Positions 33,835-44,100 are shown, numbered from the stretch's first letter. The stretch: DNA of 64,000 bases from Tepidamorphus gemmatus (GCF_004346195.1 NZ_SMAK01000009.1:62001-126000); one strand, 5' to 3'. The notes: generated by a model from the letters alone, not told the origin. A program made the numbers and translations.

Positions 33835-36332
33835 GACTCCGGTTGCAGGTTCATCCGCTGGCGTTCCTCCGCCACGGCGTCGATGCGCGCCTTGATCGAG
33901 GGATTCTGCACGAGGAGCCGCCTGAAGTCGGGCTCCTCAAGCAGCAGCAGCTGGCAATAGCCGAGCGCCCGGACATCGGCCTGACGGCGCTGGCCGGTGA
34001 TCAGCGCCATTTCGCCGAAGAAGTCGCCGCGGCCAAGCCGTATGCGGGTACGGCCGGTGTCGACCTCAATGGCTCCCGAGGAGATGAAGAACACCGAAGC
34101 CCCGCGGTCGCCACGACGGATCAGCAGTTCGTCCGGCAGGGCAAGCCGCGGGCGCAGCAGCGCACAGATCTTCTCCCGCTCCTCCTCGGCAAGCGTGGAG
34201 AACATCGGAAACCCCTCCACGAGAGCCCGCGTGTTGAGACCAAGATCGAGCCGCGGCCGCTGCGCCATCGATCTGCGGACGGCCGCCAGCTCGCGCTTCA
34301 GCGCCCCGTGCAGCTCCGGGCCGATCAGCGCCGCCTCGCGCAACCCGTCCACTTCGGCGGTTTCCAGCCGCACGGCAAGCTGGGTCAGGAACCGCCGTTC
34401 GATCTCGGCTGCATATTCCGGATACTGCAGCCGCAGGGCATCGAGCGCGGCGACGACCCCATCGGATCGCTCGGCAAGCACCTCGCGCAGCTTCTGGGCA
34501 ATCCGCCGCCCGAAGAGGGGCGACAGCTTGCTGCCGACGAAGTGCTCCAGTTCCTCGAGCACGATGCGCGTGACCATCAGCGTCTCGAAACGGTCCGCGA
34601 CCCGTCGTTCCAGCGGCCCGTCCATGGCGAACACCCGGTGCAGGAGGTGCGCGACCCGGAACGTCCACGCGAATCCGACCCGCCGGGCCGCGGCGCGCAG
34701 ATAGCCCTCGCGTCCGGCTGACCGGGTCTGGTCGATCGCCAGTTCGGTCTCGGCCAGCAGACGCGAGGCGATGCCGCGGGCGATCGCTCCGCCGGCGGCA
34801 TGCTCGGCAACAAGCTCGCGCTCGCGCTGGGCCAGCGCCACCAGCCCCATGGTCAGCCTGTCCGCCTCGGGGATCTCGGTCGCTCCCTCCTCGTCCGCGC
34901 CCTCGCCGCGGGCGACATCGCCGAGATTGCGCGCCAGCGGCTCGAGCACGTCGTCGACGGAGACGGATCCGATCCGGTATTGCCGGGCGATCTGCAGAAC
35001 GGCATCGCGCGCGGAATCGAGCGAGAGCGTCAGGATCTGTGTCCGTAGCGCCTGATCGAGAGGGCTCAGCCGGTCGATGCCGAGAAGCCGGATCACCGGC
35101 CGCAGCGTCGTCCCGCCGACCAGCAGGGTGAACAGGACGAAGCCGGTCGCCAGGATCGCGACGAAGCGCTGCACCTCCGGCACGATCAGCGGGTTCTCGG
35201 TGATCGACAGCGCCAGCGCCAGCGTCACCGCGCCGCGCAGACCGCCCCAGACGATGACGAACTTGAACGGCGTGCTGATCTTCTGCCCGAAGCCGGCAAG
35301 TCCGAGCAGCGGCAAGAGGCCGAACAGGACCAGCGCACGCGCGCCGAGCGAGGCGACGACAACGAGCCCGATCAGCCCCACGTCCAGCCAGTTGACGCCG
35401 ATCAGCAGCCGTGGCACGCGCAGCGCCGCCAGGACGAACACCAGCGATCCCGCCAGGAAGGCGAACTGTTCCCAGACTTCCTCGAGAAACTTCCAGTTGG
35501 CTGGCGCCAGCCGGTTGCGGCCGAGCACGCCGATCACGAGACCCGCCATCACCACGGCGACAACGCCGGAGACCGCAAGGAAGCGCTCGCTGATGACGAA
35601 AGCCAGATACGGCACTGCGATCGACAGCGTCAGCTCCGCGCCACGCGACTCGCGCAGGGCGAGCACCAGTTCCATCGCCAGCCGCGCGATCACGTATCCA
35701 ACCGCAGCACCGCCGAACAGCGAGATCAGGAACATGCCGACGGTGCGGCCCAGAGCGGGTTGATCGCCGGTCAGCAGGATGCCGAGGAGCACCGTGAACA
35801 GGACAATCGCGGTTGCATCGTTGAGCAGGCTCTCGCCCTCGACCAGCCGCGTCAGTCGCCCCGGCGCGCCGAGATCGCGGAAGATGGCAACCACCGCGGC
35901 GGGATCCGTGGTTGCAACGATCGAGCCGAGCAGCAGGCAGACGACCAGCGACACTCCGGCGAACGGCCACAGCACCAGTCCGATCACCGCCGTCGCGACC
36001 ACCACCGCAACGACCGCCAGCACGAAGATCGGCACCGCATCGTCGATCATCCGCCGCACGTCGATACCGAGAGCGGCCTGGAACAGCAGGATCGGCAGGA
36101 AGATGTAGAGGAAGCCTGCGGAGGTGATCGGCACCCCGAGCAGTGCTTCGGACATCCCCTCGAAGGCAAGCCCGAACTGCGCCAGATGCGTGGCGCCCAG
36201 CGCCACGACGATCCCGACGACGGCGAGGAGCACGGTGTTCGGCAGGTTCAGCCGCGCCGCCATCGGTTGCAACGTGCTGATCAGCACCATCAGGCCGGCG
36301 AGGATGAGGATCGTGTTGGTGAGGCTCAGCAT
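33831..36332 (-). CDS. CPA1-family Na+(K+)/H+ antiporter with C-terminal cyclic-nucleotide-binding domain
   Basis: An 833-residue membrane protein. The first 420 residues carry about 12 helices, with the CPA1 core LLNDATAIVLFTVLLG (the ND pair of the ion site), VIWGGLRGAVTLALALS and STDPAA-like VATTDPAAVVAIF. A long cytoplasmic region follows. Near residues 695-815 lies a CNB/CRP-like beta-roll (ALLRPRLALPDELLIRRGDRGASVFFISSGAIEV...GRGDFFGEMALITGQRRQADVRA). The layout resembles SOS1/NhaP-type antiporters whose activity is gated by the C-terminal domain. ATG 36332 is chosen because the first helix starts there. Ion preference is unknown. Confidence 0.9.
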   Translation of the reverse strand: MLSLTNTILILAGLMVLISTLQPMAARLNLPNTVLLAVVGIVVALGATHLAQFGLAFEGMSEALLGVPITSAGFLYIFLPILLFQAALGIDVRRMIDDAVPIFVLAVVAVVVATAVIGLVLWPFAGVSLVVCLLLGSIVATTDPAAVVAIFRDLGAPGRLTRLVEGESLLNDATAIVLFTVLLGILLTGDQPALGRTVGMFLISLFGGAAVGYVIARLAMELVLALRESRGAELTLSIAVPYLAFVISERFLAVSGVVAVVMAGLVIGVLGRNRLAPANWKFLEEVWEQFAFLAGSLVFVLAALRVPRLLIGVNWLDVGLIGLVVVASLGARALVLFGLLPLLGLAGFGQKISTPFKFVIVWGGLRGAVTLALALSITENPLIVPEVQRFVAILATGFVLFTLLVGGTTLRPVIRLLGIDRLSPLDQALRTQILTLSLDSARDAVLQIARQYRIGSVSVDDVLEPLARNLGDVARGEGADEEGATEIPEADRLTMGLVALAQRERELVAEHAAGGAIARGIASRLLAETELAIDQTRSAGREGYLRAAARRVGFAWTFRVAHLLHRVFAMDGPLERRVADRFETLMVTRIVLEELEHFVGSKLSPLFGRRIAQKLREVLAERSDGVVAALDALRLQYPEYAAEIERRFLTQLAVRLETAEVDGLREAALIGPELHGALKRELAAVRRSMAQRPRLDLGLNTRALVEGFPMFSTLAEEEREKICALLRPRLALPDELLIRRGDRGASVFFISSGAIEVDTGRTRIRLGRGDFFGEMALITGQRRQADVRALGYCQLLLLEEPDFRRLLVQNPSIKARIDAVAEERQRMNLQPES

Positions 36333-36764
36333 CGGGATGGCCGCGGGAAGCCGCGCCGGATCCGTCCCGGTGCGCTCCAACGAAGCGTCTGTCGCATCGC
36401 GGCAGTCCTACATGTGCGGCCAGGACGGCTCAAGGATGCCGTGCATCGAGACCGGCCAAATGCTTCCGGGACATTGCCCGGACGCCTCCCCCCCAGTCCC
36501 GTCCTGACCGACCCTCCAACAGACTCTGCCAACGGCTCGATTCATCCAGGATGACCCATCAAAGTACATATTTGGTTCCAAATATGTTCTGGAGTTCGCT
36601 TCGCCGACCTCGTATATCAGCTCTACCTTTACGTCACCTGCGACCGCGCGATCCGCGACAGCCGCGCATGGCTGCCGCCGACGGCGGGTGGTTGACACGC
36701 AGCCGACGATCGCCGAAGCCCCTGTGCGACAGCGCCACGGCATATCCGAACTCGGGGACCCGTC
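36333..36764. other. 432-base divergent intergenic region containing an AT-rich palindrome
   Basis: The gap separates the antiporter and ALDH starts and should hold both promoters. Its main feature is the 22-bp palindrome at 36566-36587. A TTGACA at 36692-36697 may be a -35 element for the ALDH gene, but no convincing -10 accompanies it. Open frames crossing this region continue into the antisense of the ALDH gene and look like shadows. Confidence 0.4.
36566..36587. promoter_or_regulatory. 22-bp perfect palindrome upstream of ALDH7-type gene
   Basis: ACATATTTGG (36566-36575), TT, CCAAATATGT (36578-36587): perfect arms in an AT-rich island within GC-rich DNA. It lies 178 bases before the ALDH start and 234 bases from the antiporter start. 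It is a strong candidate operator for an unknown dimeric regulator; none is encoded adjacent. Confidence 0.5.
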
Positions 36765-38261
36765 ATGAACTACGCGACCATATTGCAGGATGTCGATCTT
36801 TCCGGAGCGGCCATTTCCGGAGGCACGCTGGCCGTGCATACACCGGTCGACGGTTCGAAGATCGCTGCTGTCGCCGAGACGCCGCTGAGCGAGATTCCCG
36901 CGATGATTGCCGCAGCGCGCGATGCCTTCCGGCAGTGGCGGACGGTGCCGGCGCCGGTGCGCGGCGAATTGGTCCGCCTGCTCGGCGAAGAGCTGCGCGC
37001 GGCGAAGGAGCCGCTCGGCCGCCTGGTGTCGCTCGAGGCCGGCAAGATCCTCTCCGAGGGACAGGGCGAGGTCCAGGAAATGATCGACATCTGCGATTTC
37101 GCCGTAGGCCTGTCGCGCCAGCTCTACGGGCTGACCATCGCATCCGAGCGGCCGGGCCATCGAATGATGGAGACCTGGCATCCGATGGGAGTGACCGCCG
37201 TCATCACCGCGTTCAACTTTCCCGTCGCCGTCTGGTCGTGGAACGCCGCGATCGCGCTGGTCTGCGGCAATCCGGTCATCTGGAAGCCATCGGAGAAGAC
37301 GCCGTTGACTGCGCTTGCCTGTCAGAAGATCCTCGAGAAGGCGATGGCCCGCTTCGGCAGGGCACCTCGGGGATTGAGCCAGGTGGTGATCGGCCGGGCC
37401 GATGCCGGCGAGGCGCTGGTTGCCTCCCGTGACGTGGCGATCGTTTCGGCGACCGGCTCGACGCGCATGGGCCGCGCGGTGGCGCCCAAGGTCGCGGAGC
37501 GTTTCGGGCGAGTGATCCTAGAACTTGGCGGCAACAACGCGATGATCGTCGCGCCGTCGGCCGATCTCGATCTGGCGGTGCGGGCGATCACCTTTTCGGC
37601 GATCGGCACCTGCGGCCAGCGCTGCACATCGCTGCGACGCCTGATCGTGCACGAGAGCATCAAGGACACGCTCGTCGAGCGACTGCGCAAGGCCTACGCG
37701 TCGGCGCCGATCGGCAACCCGCTCGACTCCGGCACCCTGGTCGGGCCGCTGATCGACCGGCAGGCGCTCGAGCGGATGCAGGCGGCGTTGAGGCAGGCAA
37801 GAGCCGACGGCGGCATCGTCCATGGCGGCGAGCCGGTGACGGAGGGCGTGCCTGCGGGCGCCTATGTCCGCCCGGCCATCGTCGAGATGCCGTCGCAGAC
37901 CGCGATCGTGGCCGAAGAGACCTTCGCGCCGATTCTCTACGTGATGACCTATTCGGACTTCGCCGACGCGATCGCAATGCACAACGACGTACCGCAGGGC
38001 CTGTCCTCATGCATCTTCACCAACGACATCCGCGAGGCGGAGTTCTTCATGTCGGCGGCCGGCTCTGACTGCGGCATCGCCAACGTCAATATCGGTCCTT
38101 CGGGGGCGGAGATCGGCGGCGCCTTCGGCGGCGAAAAGGAGACCGGCGGCGGGCGCGAGTCCGGCTCGGACGCCTGGAAGTCCTACATGCGCCGGGCCAC
38201 GAACACGATCAACTACTCGCGCGAACTGCCGCTGGCGCAGGGCGTGAGGTTCGAGATCTGA
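36765..38261 (+). CDS. Aldehyde dehydrogenase, ALDH7 type (L-piperideine-6-carboxylate/alpha-aminoadipate semialdehyde dehydrogenase-like)
   Basis: A 498-residue NAD-dependent aldehyde dehydrogenase. Catalytic Cys is in GTCGQRCTSLRRL, general-base Glu in ILELGGNNAMIV, cofactor motif AFNFPVAVWSWNAAIAL and substrate loop GGEKETGGGRESGSDAWKSYMRR; this last stretch and CGQRC are typical of ALDH7A1/AmaB. These enzymes oxidise alpha-aminoadipate semialdehyde in lysine/pipecolate breakdown. No lysine-catabolic partner (lat, amaA) is nearby. It is a single gene preceded by a striking palindrome. Confidence 0.88.
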   Translation: MNYATILQDVDLSGAAISGGTLAVHTPVDGSKIAAVAETPLSEIPAMIAAARDAFRQWRTVPAPVRGELVRLLGEELRAAKEPLGRLVSLEAGKILSEGQGEVQEMIDICDFAVGLSRQLYGLTIASERPGHRMMETWHPMGVTAVITAFNFPVAVWSWNAAIALVCGNPVIWKPSEKTPLTALACQKILEKAMARFGRAPRGLSQVVIGRADAGEALVASRDVAIVSATGSTRMGRAVAPKVAERFGRVILELGGNNAMIVAPSADLDLAVRAITFSAIGTCGQRCTSLRRLIVHESIKDTLVERLRKAYASAPIGNPLDSGTLVGPLIDRQALERMQAALRQARADGGIVHGGEPVTEGVPAGAYVRPAIVEMPSQTAIVAEETFAPILYVMTYSDFADAIAMHNDVPQGLSSCIFTNDIREAEFFMSAAGSDCGIANVNIGPSGAEIGGAFGGEKETGGGRESGSDAWKSYMRRATNTINYSRELPLAQGVRFEI

Positions 38262-38382
38262 CGGACGCGCCGATCCGGGGCGAGCTCGGCCGACGCGTCG
38301 CGGGACGCCCGGCGCCGGACCGATTGCGAACAAAACGGGAAACGTGCTTGCTGGCGGCGTGAACCTGCAACGCTGATTCGCC

Positions 38383-40467
38383 GTGACCACGACCGCCGAC
38401 CCCCTGTCCGCGCTCAATCCGGACCAGCGCCGCGCCGTGGAATACGGGGTGGGTGCCGCCGCCGGCGCGGATGGCGCGTGCGGGCCGCTGCTCGTGATCG
38501 CCGGCGCGGGATCGGGCAAGACCAACACGCTTGCCCACCGGGTTGCGCATCTGATCCTCAACGGCACCGATCCGCGCCGGATCCTGCTGCTCACCTTTTC
38601 GCGCCGTGCCGCCGCCGAAATGGCTCGGCGCGTCGACCGGATCGTGCGCCGCGTGCTCGGCAACCGAGCCGATGCCGTGGCACAGGCTCTCACCTGGACG
38701 GGCACCTTCCATGCCATCGGCGCCCGCATCCTGCGCGAGCATGCCGCCGAGATCGGGCTCGATCCGGCCTTCACGATCCACGACCGGTCGGATTCCGCCG
38801 ACCTGATGAACCTCGTGCGGCACGAACTCGGCCTCTCAAGGACCGAGAGCCGCTTCCCGGCAAAGGCGACCTGCCTGTCGATCTATTCGCGCGCGGTCAA
38901 TGCCCGGGCACCGCTCGACGAGATCCTGCTGCGGCATTTCCCCTGGTGCGCCGGCTGGGACGCGGAGCTGCGCCGTCTGTTCGCGGCCTATGTCGAGGCC
39001 AAGCAGGCGCAGAACGTGCTCGATTACGACGACCTGTTGCTCTACTGGGCGCAGATGCTCGCCGAACCGGCCCATGCCGCAGCGCTCGGGGCGCGGTTCG
39101 ACCACGTTCTGGTCGACGAATACCAGGACACCAACACCCTGCAGGCCGATGTGCTGATGGCGTTGAAACCGGATGGACGGGGCGTCACCGTCGTCGGCGA
39201 CGACGCCCAGTCGATCTATTCGTTCCGCGCCGCCACCGTGCGCAACATCCTCGACTTTCCCGGCCGCTTCGACCCGCCGGCGCGGATCGTGACGCTCGAG
39301 CGGAACTATCGTTCGACAGTGCCGATCCTCGAGGCCGCCAACGCGGTGATCGCGCTCGCCGACGAGCGGTTCACCAAGAACCTTTGGTCGGACCGGCATT
39401 CGGCGGAGAAGCCGCAGATCGTTACCGTGCGCGACGAGACCGATCAGGCGGCCTATGTCGCCGGGCGGGTTCTCGACTACCGCGAGGCCGGCATCGCCTT
39501 GAAGTCGCAGGCGGTGCTGTTCCGCGCTTCGCACCATTCCGGGCCGCTCGAGATCGAGCTTGCCCGTCGCAACATCCCGTTCGTGAAGTTCGGCGGGCTG
39601 AAGTTTCTTGAGGCTGCCCATGTCAAGGATGTGCTCGCGGTCCTGCGGTTCGCCGAGAACCCGCGCGATCGCGTGGCGGGCTTCCGCGTGGCGCAGCTCC
39701 TGCCCGGTATCGGCCCCTCGACGGCGGGGCGGCTGGTGGACCGGATCGTCGAGACAGGGGGGCGAGCCGACGCACTCGATCGGTTCGAGCCGCCGCCCCG
39801 TGCAGCCGCCGACTGGCAGGCCTTCGTCGCGCTCTTTGCAGACCTCGTTGCCAGCCGCTCGGGCTGGCCGGCTGAGCTGGAGGCGGTCCGGCTATGGTAT
39901 GAGCCGCATCTGCAGCGCCTGCATGACGATTGCGCGGTGCGCCGGGCGGACCTGATCCAGCTCGAGCAGATCGCGGCCGGATATCCGGACCGCCAGCGAT
40001 TCCTCACGGACCTCACCCTCGATCCGCCTGAGGCGACCAGCGCCGAGGCCGGACCGCCGCATCTCGACGAGGACTACCTGATCCTGTCGACCATCCACTC
40101 CGCCAAGGGGCAGGAATGGTCGTCGGTATTCGTTCTGAACGCGGTCGACGGCTGCATCCCCTCGGACATGGCGACGGGCTCGACGGCCGAGATAGAGGAG
40201 GAACGCCGCCTGCTCTATGTCGCGATGACACGGGCCAGGGACGCCCTGCACATCGTGACGCCGCAGCGCTTCTTCACTCATGGCCAGCAGGCGCGCGGCG
40301 ACCGCCATGTCTATGCCTGCCGCACCCGCTTCATTCCCGACGCACTGCTCGATCGATTCACGCTGCTCTCATGGCCGCCAGCGGCCGCAGACCTGCCCGC
40401 CCCGGAGGCCGCACCGCTGCCCCGCATCGACCTGAAGCAGCGCATGCGTGGCATGTGGGGCTCGTGA
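38383..40467 (+). CDS. UvrD/Rep-family superfamily 1 DNA helicase
   Basis: A 694-residue ATP-dependent 3'-5' helicase starting at GTG 38383. Motifs are LLVIAGAGSGKTNTLAHRV (Walker A), HVLVDEYQDTNTLQAD (Walker B), VVGDDAQSIYSFRAA, TLERNYRS, LSTIHSAKGQEWSSVFVLNAVDG and EEERRLLYVAMTRARDALHI. It is shorter than UvrD (about 720) and closest to Rep/PcrA-like and UvrD2-type proteins of alphaproteobacteria. A role in repair or replication restart is inferred from the family. It ends before a hairpin shared with the convergent thiolase gene. Confidence 0.92.
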   Translation: MTTTADPLSALNPDQRRAVEYGVGAAAGADGACGPLLVIAGAGSGKTNTLAHRVAHLILNGTDPRRILLLTFSRRAAAEMARRVDRIVRRVLGNRADAVAQALTWTGTFHAIGARILREHAAEIGLDPAFTIHDRSDSADLMNLVRHELGLSRTESRFPAKATCLSIYSRAVNARAPLDEILLRHFPWCAGWDAELRRLFAAYVEAKQAQNVLDYDDLLLYWAQMLAEPAHAAALGARFDHVLVDEYQDTNTLQADVLMALKPDGRGVTVVGDDAQSIYSFRAATVRNILDFPGRFDPPARIVTLERNYRSTVPILEAANAVIALADERFTKNLWSDRHSAEKPQIVTVRDETDQAAYVAGRVLDYREAGIALKSQAVLFRASHHSGPLEIELARRNIPFVKFGGLKFLEAAHVKDVLAVLRFAENPRDRVAGFRVAQLLPGIGPSTAGRLVDRIVETGGRADALDRFEPPPRAAADWQAFVALFADLVASRSGWPAELEAVRLWYEPHLQRLHDDCAVRRADLIQLEQIAAGYPDRQRFLTDLTLDPPEATSAEAGPPHLDEDYLILSTIHSAKGQEWSSVFVLNAVDGCIPSDMATGSTAEIEEERRLLYVAMTRARDALHIVTPQRFFTHGQQARGDRHVYACRTRFIPDALLDRFTLLSWPPAAADLPAPEAAPLPRIDLKQRMRGMWGS

Positions 40468-40510
40468 ACCGGCAGTCGCGGCTGCCTGGAGAAGCACCTG
40501 CAGCCGAACC

Positions 40511-40531
40511 CCTCTGCCCTTGCGGCAGAGG
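40511..40531. terminator. Hairpin/REP-like element between convergent helicase and thiolase genes
   Basis: CCTCTGCC (40511-40518), loop CTTGC and GGCAGAGG (40524-40531) form a perfect 8-bp stem in the 150-base gap. The flanking text (CTCGGCGCGAAGCG, GGGGTGAGGG) looks like a common alphaproteobacterial intergenic repeat, so it may be both a REP element and a terminator. Confidence 0.45.
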
Positions 40532-40617
40532 CTCGGCGCGAAGCGTCGGGGTGAGGGAAAATCGCGCCCGGCGCCCGCGCCAACCGATTTCAGACGCGGA
40601 TGGTGTCCCGCCTGTCC

Positions 40618-41799
40618 CTACAGCCGCTCGATGGCGAGCGCGATGCCCTGCCCGCCGCCGATGCACATGGTGATGAGGCCGTAGCGGCCGCCCGTGCGCA
40701 TCAGCTCGTAGAGCGCCTTGACGGTGATGATCGCCCCCGTTGCGCCGACCGGATGGCCGAGCGCGATGGCGCCGCCATTGGGATTGACCTTCTCCGGATC
40801 GAGCCCGAGTTCGCGGCTGACCGCCAGCGCCTGGGCGGCGAAGGCCTCGTTGGATTCGATCACGTCGAAATCGGAAATCGCCAGACCGGTGCGCTTCACA
40901 AGCGCCTGCACTGCCGGCACCGGGCCGATGCCCATCTCGGAGGGCTCGACGCCGGCATGGGCATAGCCGACGATGCGCGCAAGCGGCTTCAGGCCGTCAC
41001 GGGACGCCCGGCTCTCGCTCGTCAGCACCAGCGCGGCGGCGCCGTCATTGATGCCCGAGGCATTGCCCGCCGTCACGGTGCCGTCCTTCTTGAAGACGGC
41101 GCGCAAACCGGCGAGCGTCTCGAGCGTCGTGTCCGGTCTGGGATGCTCGTCGGTGTCGAACATGACCGTTTCGCGCCCCTTCTTCACCTCGATCGGCAGG
41201 ATCTGGTCACGGAAGCGGCCCTCGGCGATGGCGCGCGCCGCGCGCTTCTGGCTCTCGACCGCGAACCCGTCCTGATCGGCGCGCGAGACCTGCCACTTCG
41301 CTGCGACGTTCTCCGCCGTGATGCCCATGTGTCCTGCGCCGAACGGATCGTTGAGCGCGCCGGTGAGCCCATCCACCACCGTGGTATCGCCCATCTTCTG
41401 GCCGAAACGGGCCGCCGCCAGCAGGTAGGGCGCCCGGCTCATCGATTCGGCGCCACCGGCGACTGCCGTATCCGCGTCACCGAGCAGGATCGCCTGAGCC
41501 GCCGAGACAATCGCCTGCGCGCCGGATCCGCACAGGCGGTTGACCGTCATTGCCGGCACCTCCTTCGGGACGCCGCCCTCGATCGCCGCGACACGGGCGA
41601 GATAGGCGTCGCGCGGCTCGGTCTGGATGACGCTGCCGAATACGACGTGGCCGACCGTCTCCGGGGCGACATTTGCCCGCTTCAGCGCCTCGGTCACACA
41701 GGCCGCGCCCAGCGCGGTCGGCGGCAGCCCCGCCAGCGACCCGCCGAATGTGCCGATGGCGGTGCGCACTCCGCCGACGATGACGACGCTCTCGGTCAT
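40618..41799 (-). CDS. Acetyl-CoA C-acyltransferase (thiolase)
   Basis: A 393-residue biosynthetic-type thiolase. Active-site Cys is in [12 protein letters not shown] near residue 88, followed by [13 protein letters not shown], the GHPVGATGA His loop, and the C-terminal [15 protein letters not shown] with the second Cys. It condenses or cleaves 3-ketoacyl-CoA (acetoacetyl-CoA). It is the last gene of a valine-catabolic run, 37 bases after mmsB, and may process propionyl-, acetyl- or acetoacetyl-CoA from the two branched-acid pathways in this window. A PhaA-like role is also possible. Confidence 0.92.
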   Translation of the reverse strand: MTESVVIVGGVRTAIGTFGGSLAGLPPTALGAACVTEALKRANVAPETVGHVVFGSVIQTEPRDAYLARVAAIEGGVPKEVPAMTVNRLCGSGAQAIVSAAQAILLGDADTAVAGGAESMSRAPYLLAAARFGQKMGDTTVVDGLTGALNDPFGAGHMGITAENVAAKWQVSRADQDGFAVESQKRAARAIAEGRFRDQILPIEVKKGRETVMFDTDEHPRPDTTLETLAGLRAVFKKDGTVTAGNASGINDGAAALVLTSESRASRDGLKPLARIVGYAHAGVEPSEMGIGPVPAVQALVKRTGLAISDFDVIESNEAFAAQALAVSRELGLDPEKVNPNGGAIALGHPVGATGAIITVKALYELMRTGGRYGLITMCIGGGQGIALAIERL

Positions 41800-41836
41800 T
41801 TGTTAACTCCGTTGGTGGTCCCGAAGGGCTGGCCTG

Positions 41837-42727
41837 TCAGCCCTGGCCTCGCAGGAAGCGGATTATTCCGGAAAAGTCCACCTCGCCGTGTCCGGCTCCC
41901 GCAAACAGCGAATAGATCTGCGCAGCTTCGGCGCCGAGCGGGGTGGTCGCACCCGACGCATTGGCCGCCTCCTGCGCAAGCTTCAGATCCTTGAGCATCA
42001 TTGCGGCGGTGAAGCCCGGCTGGTAGTCGCGGTTCGCCGGCGAGCTCGGCACCGGCCCGGGCACCGGGCAATAGGTGGTCAGCGACCAGCACTGGCCCGA
42101 GGCCGTGGATGCAATGTCGAACAGCTTCTGATGATCGAGGCCAAGCTTCTCGGCGAGCACGAACGCCTCCGAGACGCCGATCATCGAGATGCCGAGGATC
42201 AAGTTGTTGCAGATCTTGGCGGCCTGGCCGTTGCCCGGCCCGCCGGCATGGACGATGGTCCTGCCCATCTTCTCCAGATAGGGCTTTGCCGCCGCGAAGG
42301 CTGCTTCGGGTCCCCCGACCATGAAGGTCAGCGTGCCCGCCGTCGCCCCCCCGACCCCGCCCGACACGGGCGCGTCGATCATCGTCATGCCCGCCGCTTC
42401 GGCGGCAGCAGCCACCTTGCGCGCGGTGGCGACATCGATCGTCGAGGAGTCGATCAGCAGCGTTTCCGGCGCGGCGGAGGAAAGGATGCCGCCCTCCCCC
42501 GCATAGACCGCCTCCACATGCCGGCCGGCCGGCAGCATGGTCACCACGACCTCGGCGCCGGACACCGCCTCGGCGATCGTGCCGCAGACCGTGCCGCCCG
42601 CGTCCTGAAACCTTGCCGTCGCGACCTCCGACAGATCGAAGCCCCTCACCCTGTGCCCCGCCTTCAGAAGGTTTGCTGCCATCGGCCCGCCCATGTTGCC
42701 GAGCCCGATGAAGCCAATTGTCGCCAT
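41837..42727 (-). CDS. mmsB: 3-hydroxyisobutyrate dehydrogenase
   Basis: A 296-residue beta-hydroxyacid dehydrogenase that oxidises 3-hydroxyisobutyrate to methylmalonate semialdehyde with NAD+. The N-terminal ATIGFIGLGNMGGPMAANLLKAGH holds the dinucleotide fold, MTMIDAPVSGGVGGATAGTLTFM is the substrate segment, and GNGQAAKICNNLILGISMIG carries the catalytic Lys. Its order with acyl-CoA dehydrogenase and mmsA marks valine breakdown. A 160-base gap separates it from the upstream dehydrogenase gene, and I see no gene there. Confidence 0.94.
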   Translation of the reverse strand: MATIGFIGLGNMGGPMAANLLKAGHRVRGFDLSEVATARFQDAGGTVCGTIAEAVSGAEVVVTMLPAGRHVEAVYAGEGGILSSAAPETLLIDSSTIDVATARKVAAAAEAAGMTMIDAPVSGGVGGATAGTLTFMVGGPEAAFAAAKPYLEKMGRTIVHAGGPGNGQAAKICNNLILGISMIGVSEAFVLAEKLGLDHQKLFDIASTASGQCWSLTTYCPVPGPVPSSPANRDYQPGFTAAMMLKDLKLAQEAANASGATTPLGAEAAQIYSLFAGAGHGEVDFSGIIRFLRGQG

Positions 42728-42887
42728 CTGTGTCCTCCCGTCGTTGCTGTGCCCGAGCCGTCTCGCGACCGACCGCCCTCAACCGCACATCATCCCGCCC
42801 GCAACGCAGCGCGGGGCTGGATCGGGACGCCGCCATCATCTGCGCTCCCGATATCGCTGTACGGGGATGGGGGGACGGCCGTCCTCC

Positions 42888-44027
42888 TCACCGGCCGAAG
42901 ATCTCCCGCGCCACGATGAGCCGCATGATCTCGTTGGTCCCTTCGAGTATCTGATGCACCCTGAGGTCGCGGACGATCTTCTCGATCCCGTACTCGCTGA
43001 GATAGCCATAGCCGCCGTGCAGCTGCAGCGCCTGATTGGCAACCTCGAAGCCCGTATCGGTGACGAAGCGCTTGGCCATCGCGCAGAGCCGCGTCGCGTC
43101 GGGCGCCTTCGCATCGAGCGCCGACGCCGCCCGCCACAGGAAGGTGCGCGCCGCCTCCAGTTCGATCGCCATGTCGGCGACGCGGAACTGAAGCGCCTGG
43201 AACTCCGCCAGCCGCCTGCCGAAGGCACGTCGGTCGCCCATGTAGGTCACGGCCCTGTCGAGCGCCGCCTGCGCCCCACCGAGCGAGCAGGCGGCAATGT
43301 TGAGGCGCCCGCCGTCAAGTCCCGCCATGGCGATCCGGAAACCTTCGCCCTCCGCGCCGAGCCGGTTTGCGACCGGCACCCGAGCTGCCTCGAAGATCAC
43401 GGCCCGCGTCGGCTGGGCGTTCCAACCCATCTTGCGCTCGTTGGCGCCGAGCTTGAGGCCCGGCGTGTCGCCGGGAACGACCAGGGTCGAGATGCCCTTC
43501 GGGCCGTCCTCGCCGGTGCGCACCATCACCACGTAGACGTCGCTGGAACCGGCGCCGGAGATGAACTGCTTCTGGCCGTCGAGGACGTAATGGTCGCCGT
43601 CGCGCACCGCCCGCGTCCGCAGCGCCGCCGCGTCCGAGCCCGAGCCCGGCTCGGTCAGGCAGTAGCTGGCGAGCGTCCGCATCGCGCACAGGTCGGGCAG
43701 CCACTTCGCCCGCTGCTCGTCCGAGCCGAAATGGTCGATCATCCACGCGCACATGTTGTGGATCGAGATGTAGGCCGCGATCGACGGGCATCCGGTGGCA
43801 AGCCCCTCGAAGATCAGCGCCGCGTCGAGGCGGGTGAGGCCCGATCCGCCGACATCGTCGCGGACATAGACGCCCCCCATGCCGAGCGCGGCGGCGGCCC
43901 GCAGCGTGTCCACCGGAAAATGCTTGGCTTCGTCCCACGCGACCGCATGCGGCGCCAGCTCACGTGCCGCGAATTCGCGCGCCATGTCGCGGATCGCGGC
44001 CTGCTCCTCCGACAGCGTGAAGTCCAT
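42888..44027 (-). CDS. Acyl-CoA dehydrogenase, probable isobutyryl-CoA dehydrogenase
   Basis: A 379-residue flavoprotein: [19 protein letters not shown] at the start, the FAD/acyl segment [35 protein letters not shown], and the C-terminal catalytic-base region [34 protein letters not shown] with Glu in the EGTNE loop. These match the ACAD8/isobutyryl-CoA type that converts isobutyryl-CoA to methacrylyl-CoA. Context between mmsA and mmsB supports valine catabolism. Methacrylyl-CoA hydratase and 3-hydroxyisobutyryl-CoA hydrolase genes are not in this cluster. Confidence 0.9.
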   Translation of the reverse strand: MDFTLSEEQAAIRDMAREFAARELAPHAVAWDEAKHFPVDTLRAAAALGMGGVYVRDDVGGSGLTRLDAALIFEGLATGCPSIAAYISIHNMCAWMIDHFGSDEQRAKWLPDLCAMRTLASYCLTEPGSGSDAAALRTRAVRDGDHYVLDGQKQFISGAGSSDVYVVMVRTGEDGPKGISTLVVPGDTPGLKLGANERKMGWNAQPTRAVIFEAARVPVANRLGAEGEGFRIAMAGLDGGRLNIAACSLGGAQAALDRAVTYMGDRRAFGRRLAEFQALQFRVADMAIELEAARTFLWRAASALDAKAPDATRLCAMAKRFVTDTGFEVANQALQLHGGYGYLSEYGIEKIVRDLRVHQILEGTNEIMRLIVAREIFGR

Positions 44028-44100
44028 GCGGTGCCTCCCTTGGCCGCGCGAGGCGGCTCCATGTCACCAGGGCAGGGAGTCCGTCCCGCCCTCCTGCGCC

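Noticed and set aside
36408-37181. Minus-strand 257-codon frame over the ALDH promoter
   Set aside because: It lies mostly antisense to the ALDH coding region and crosses the palindrome; no family features.
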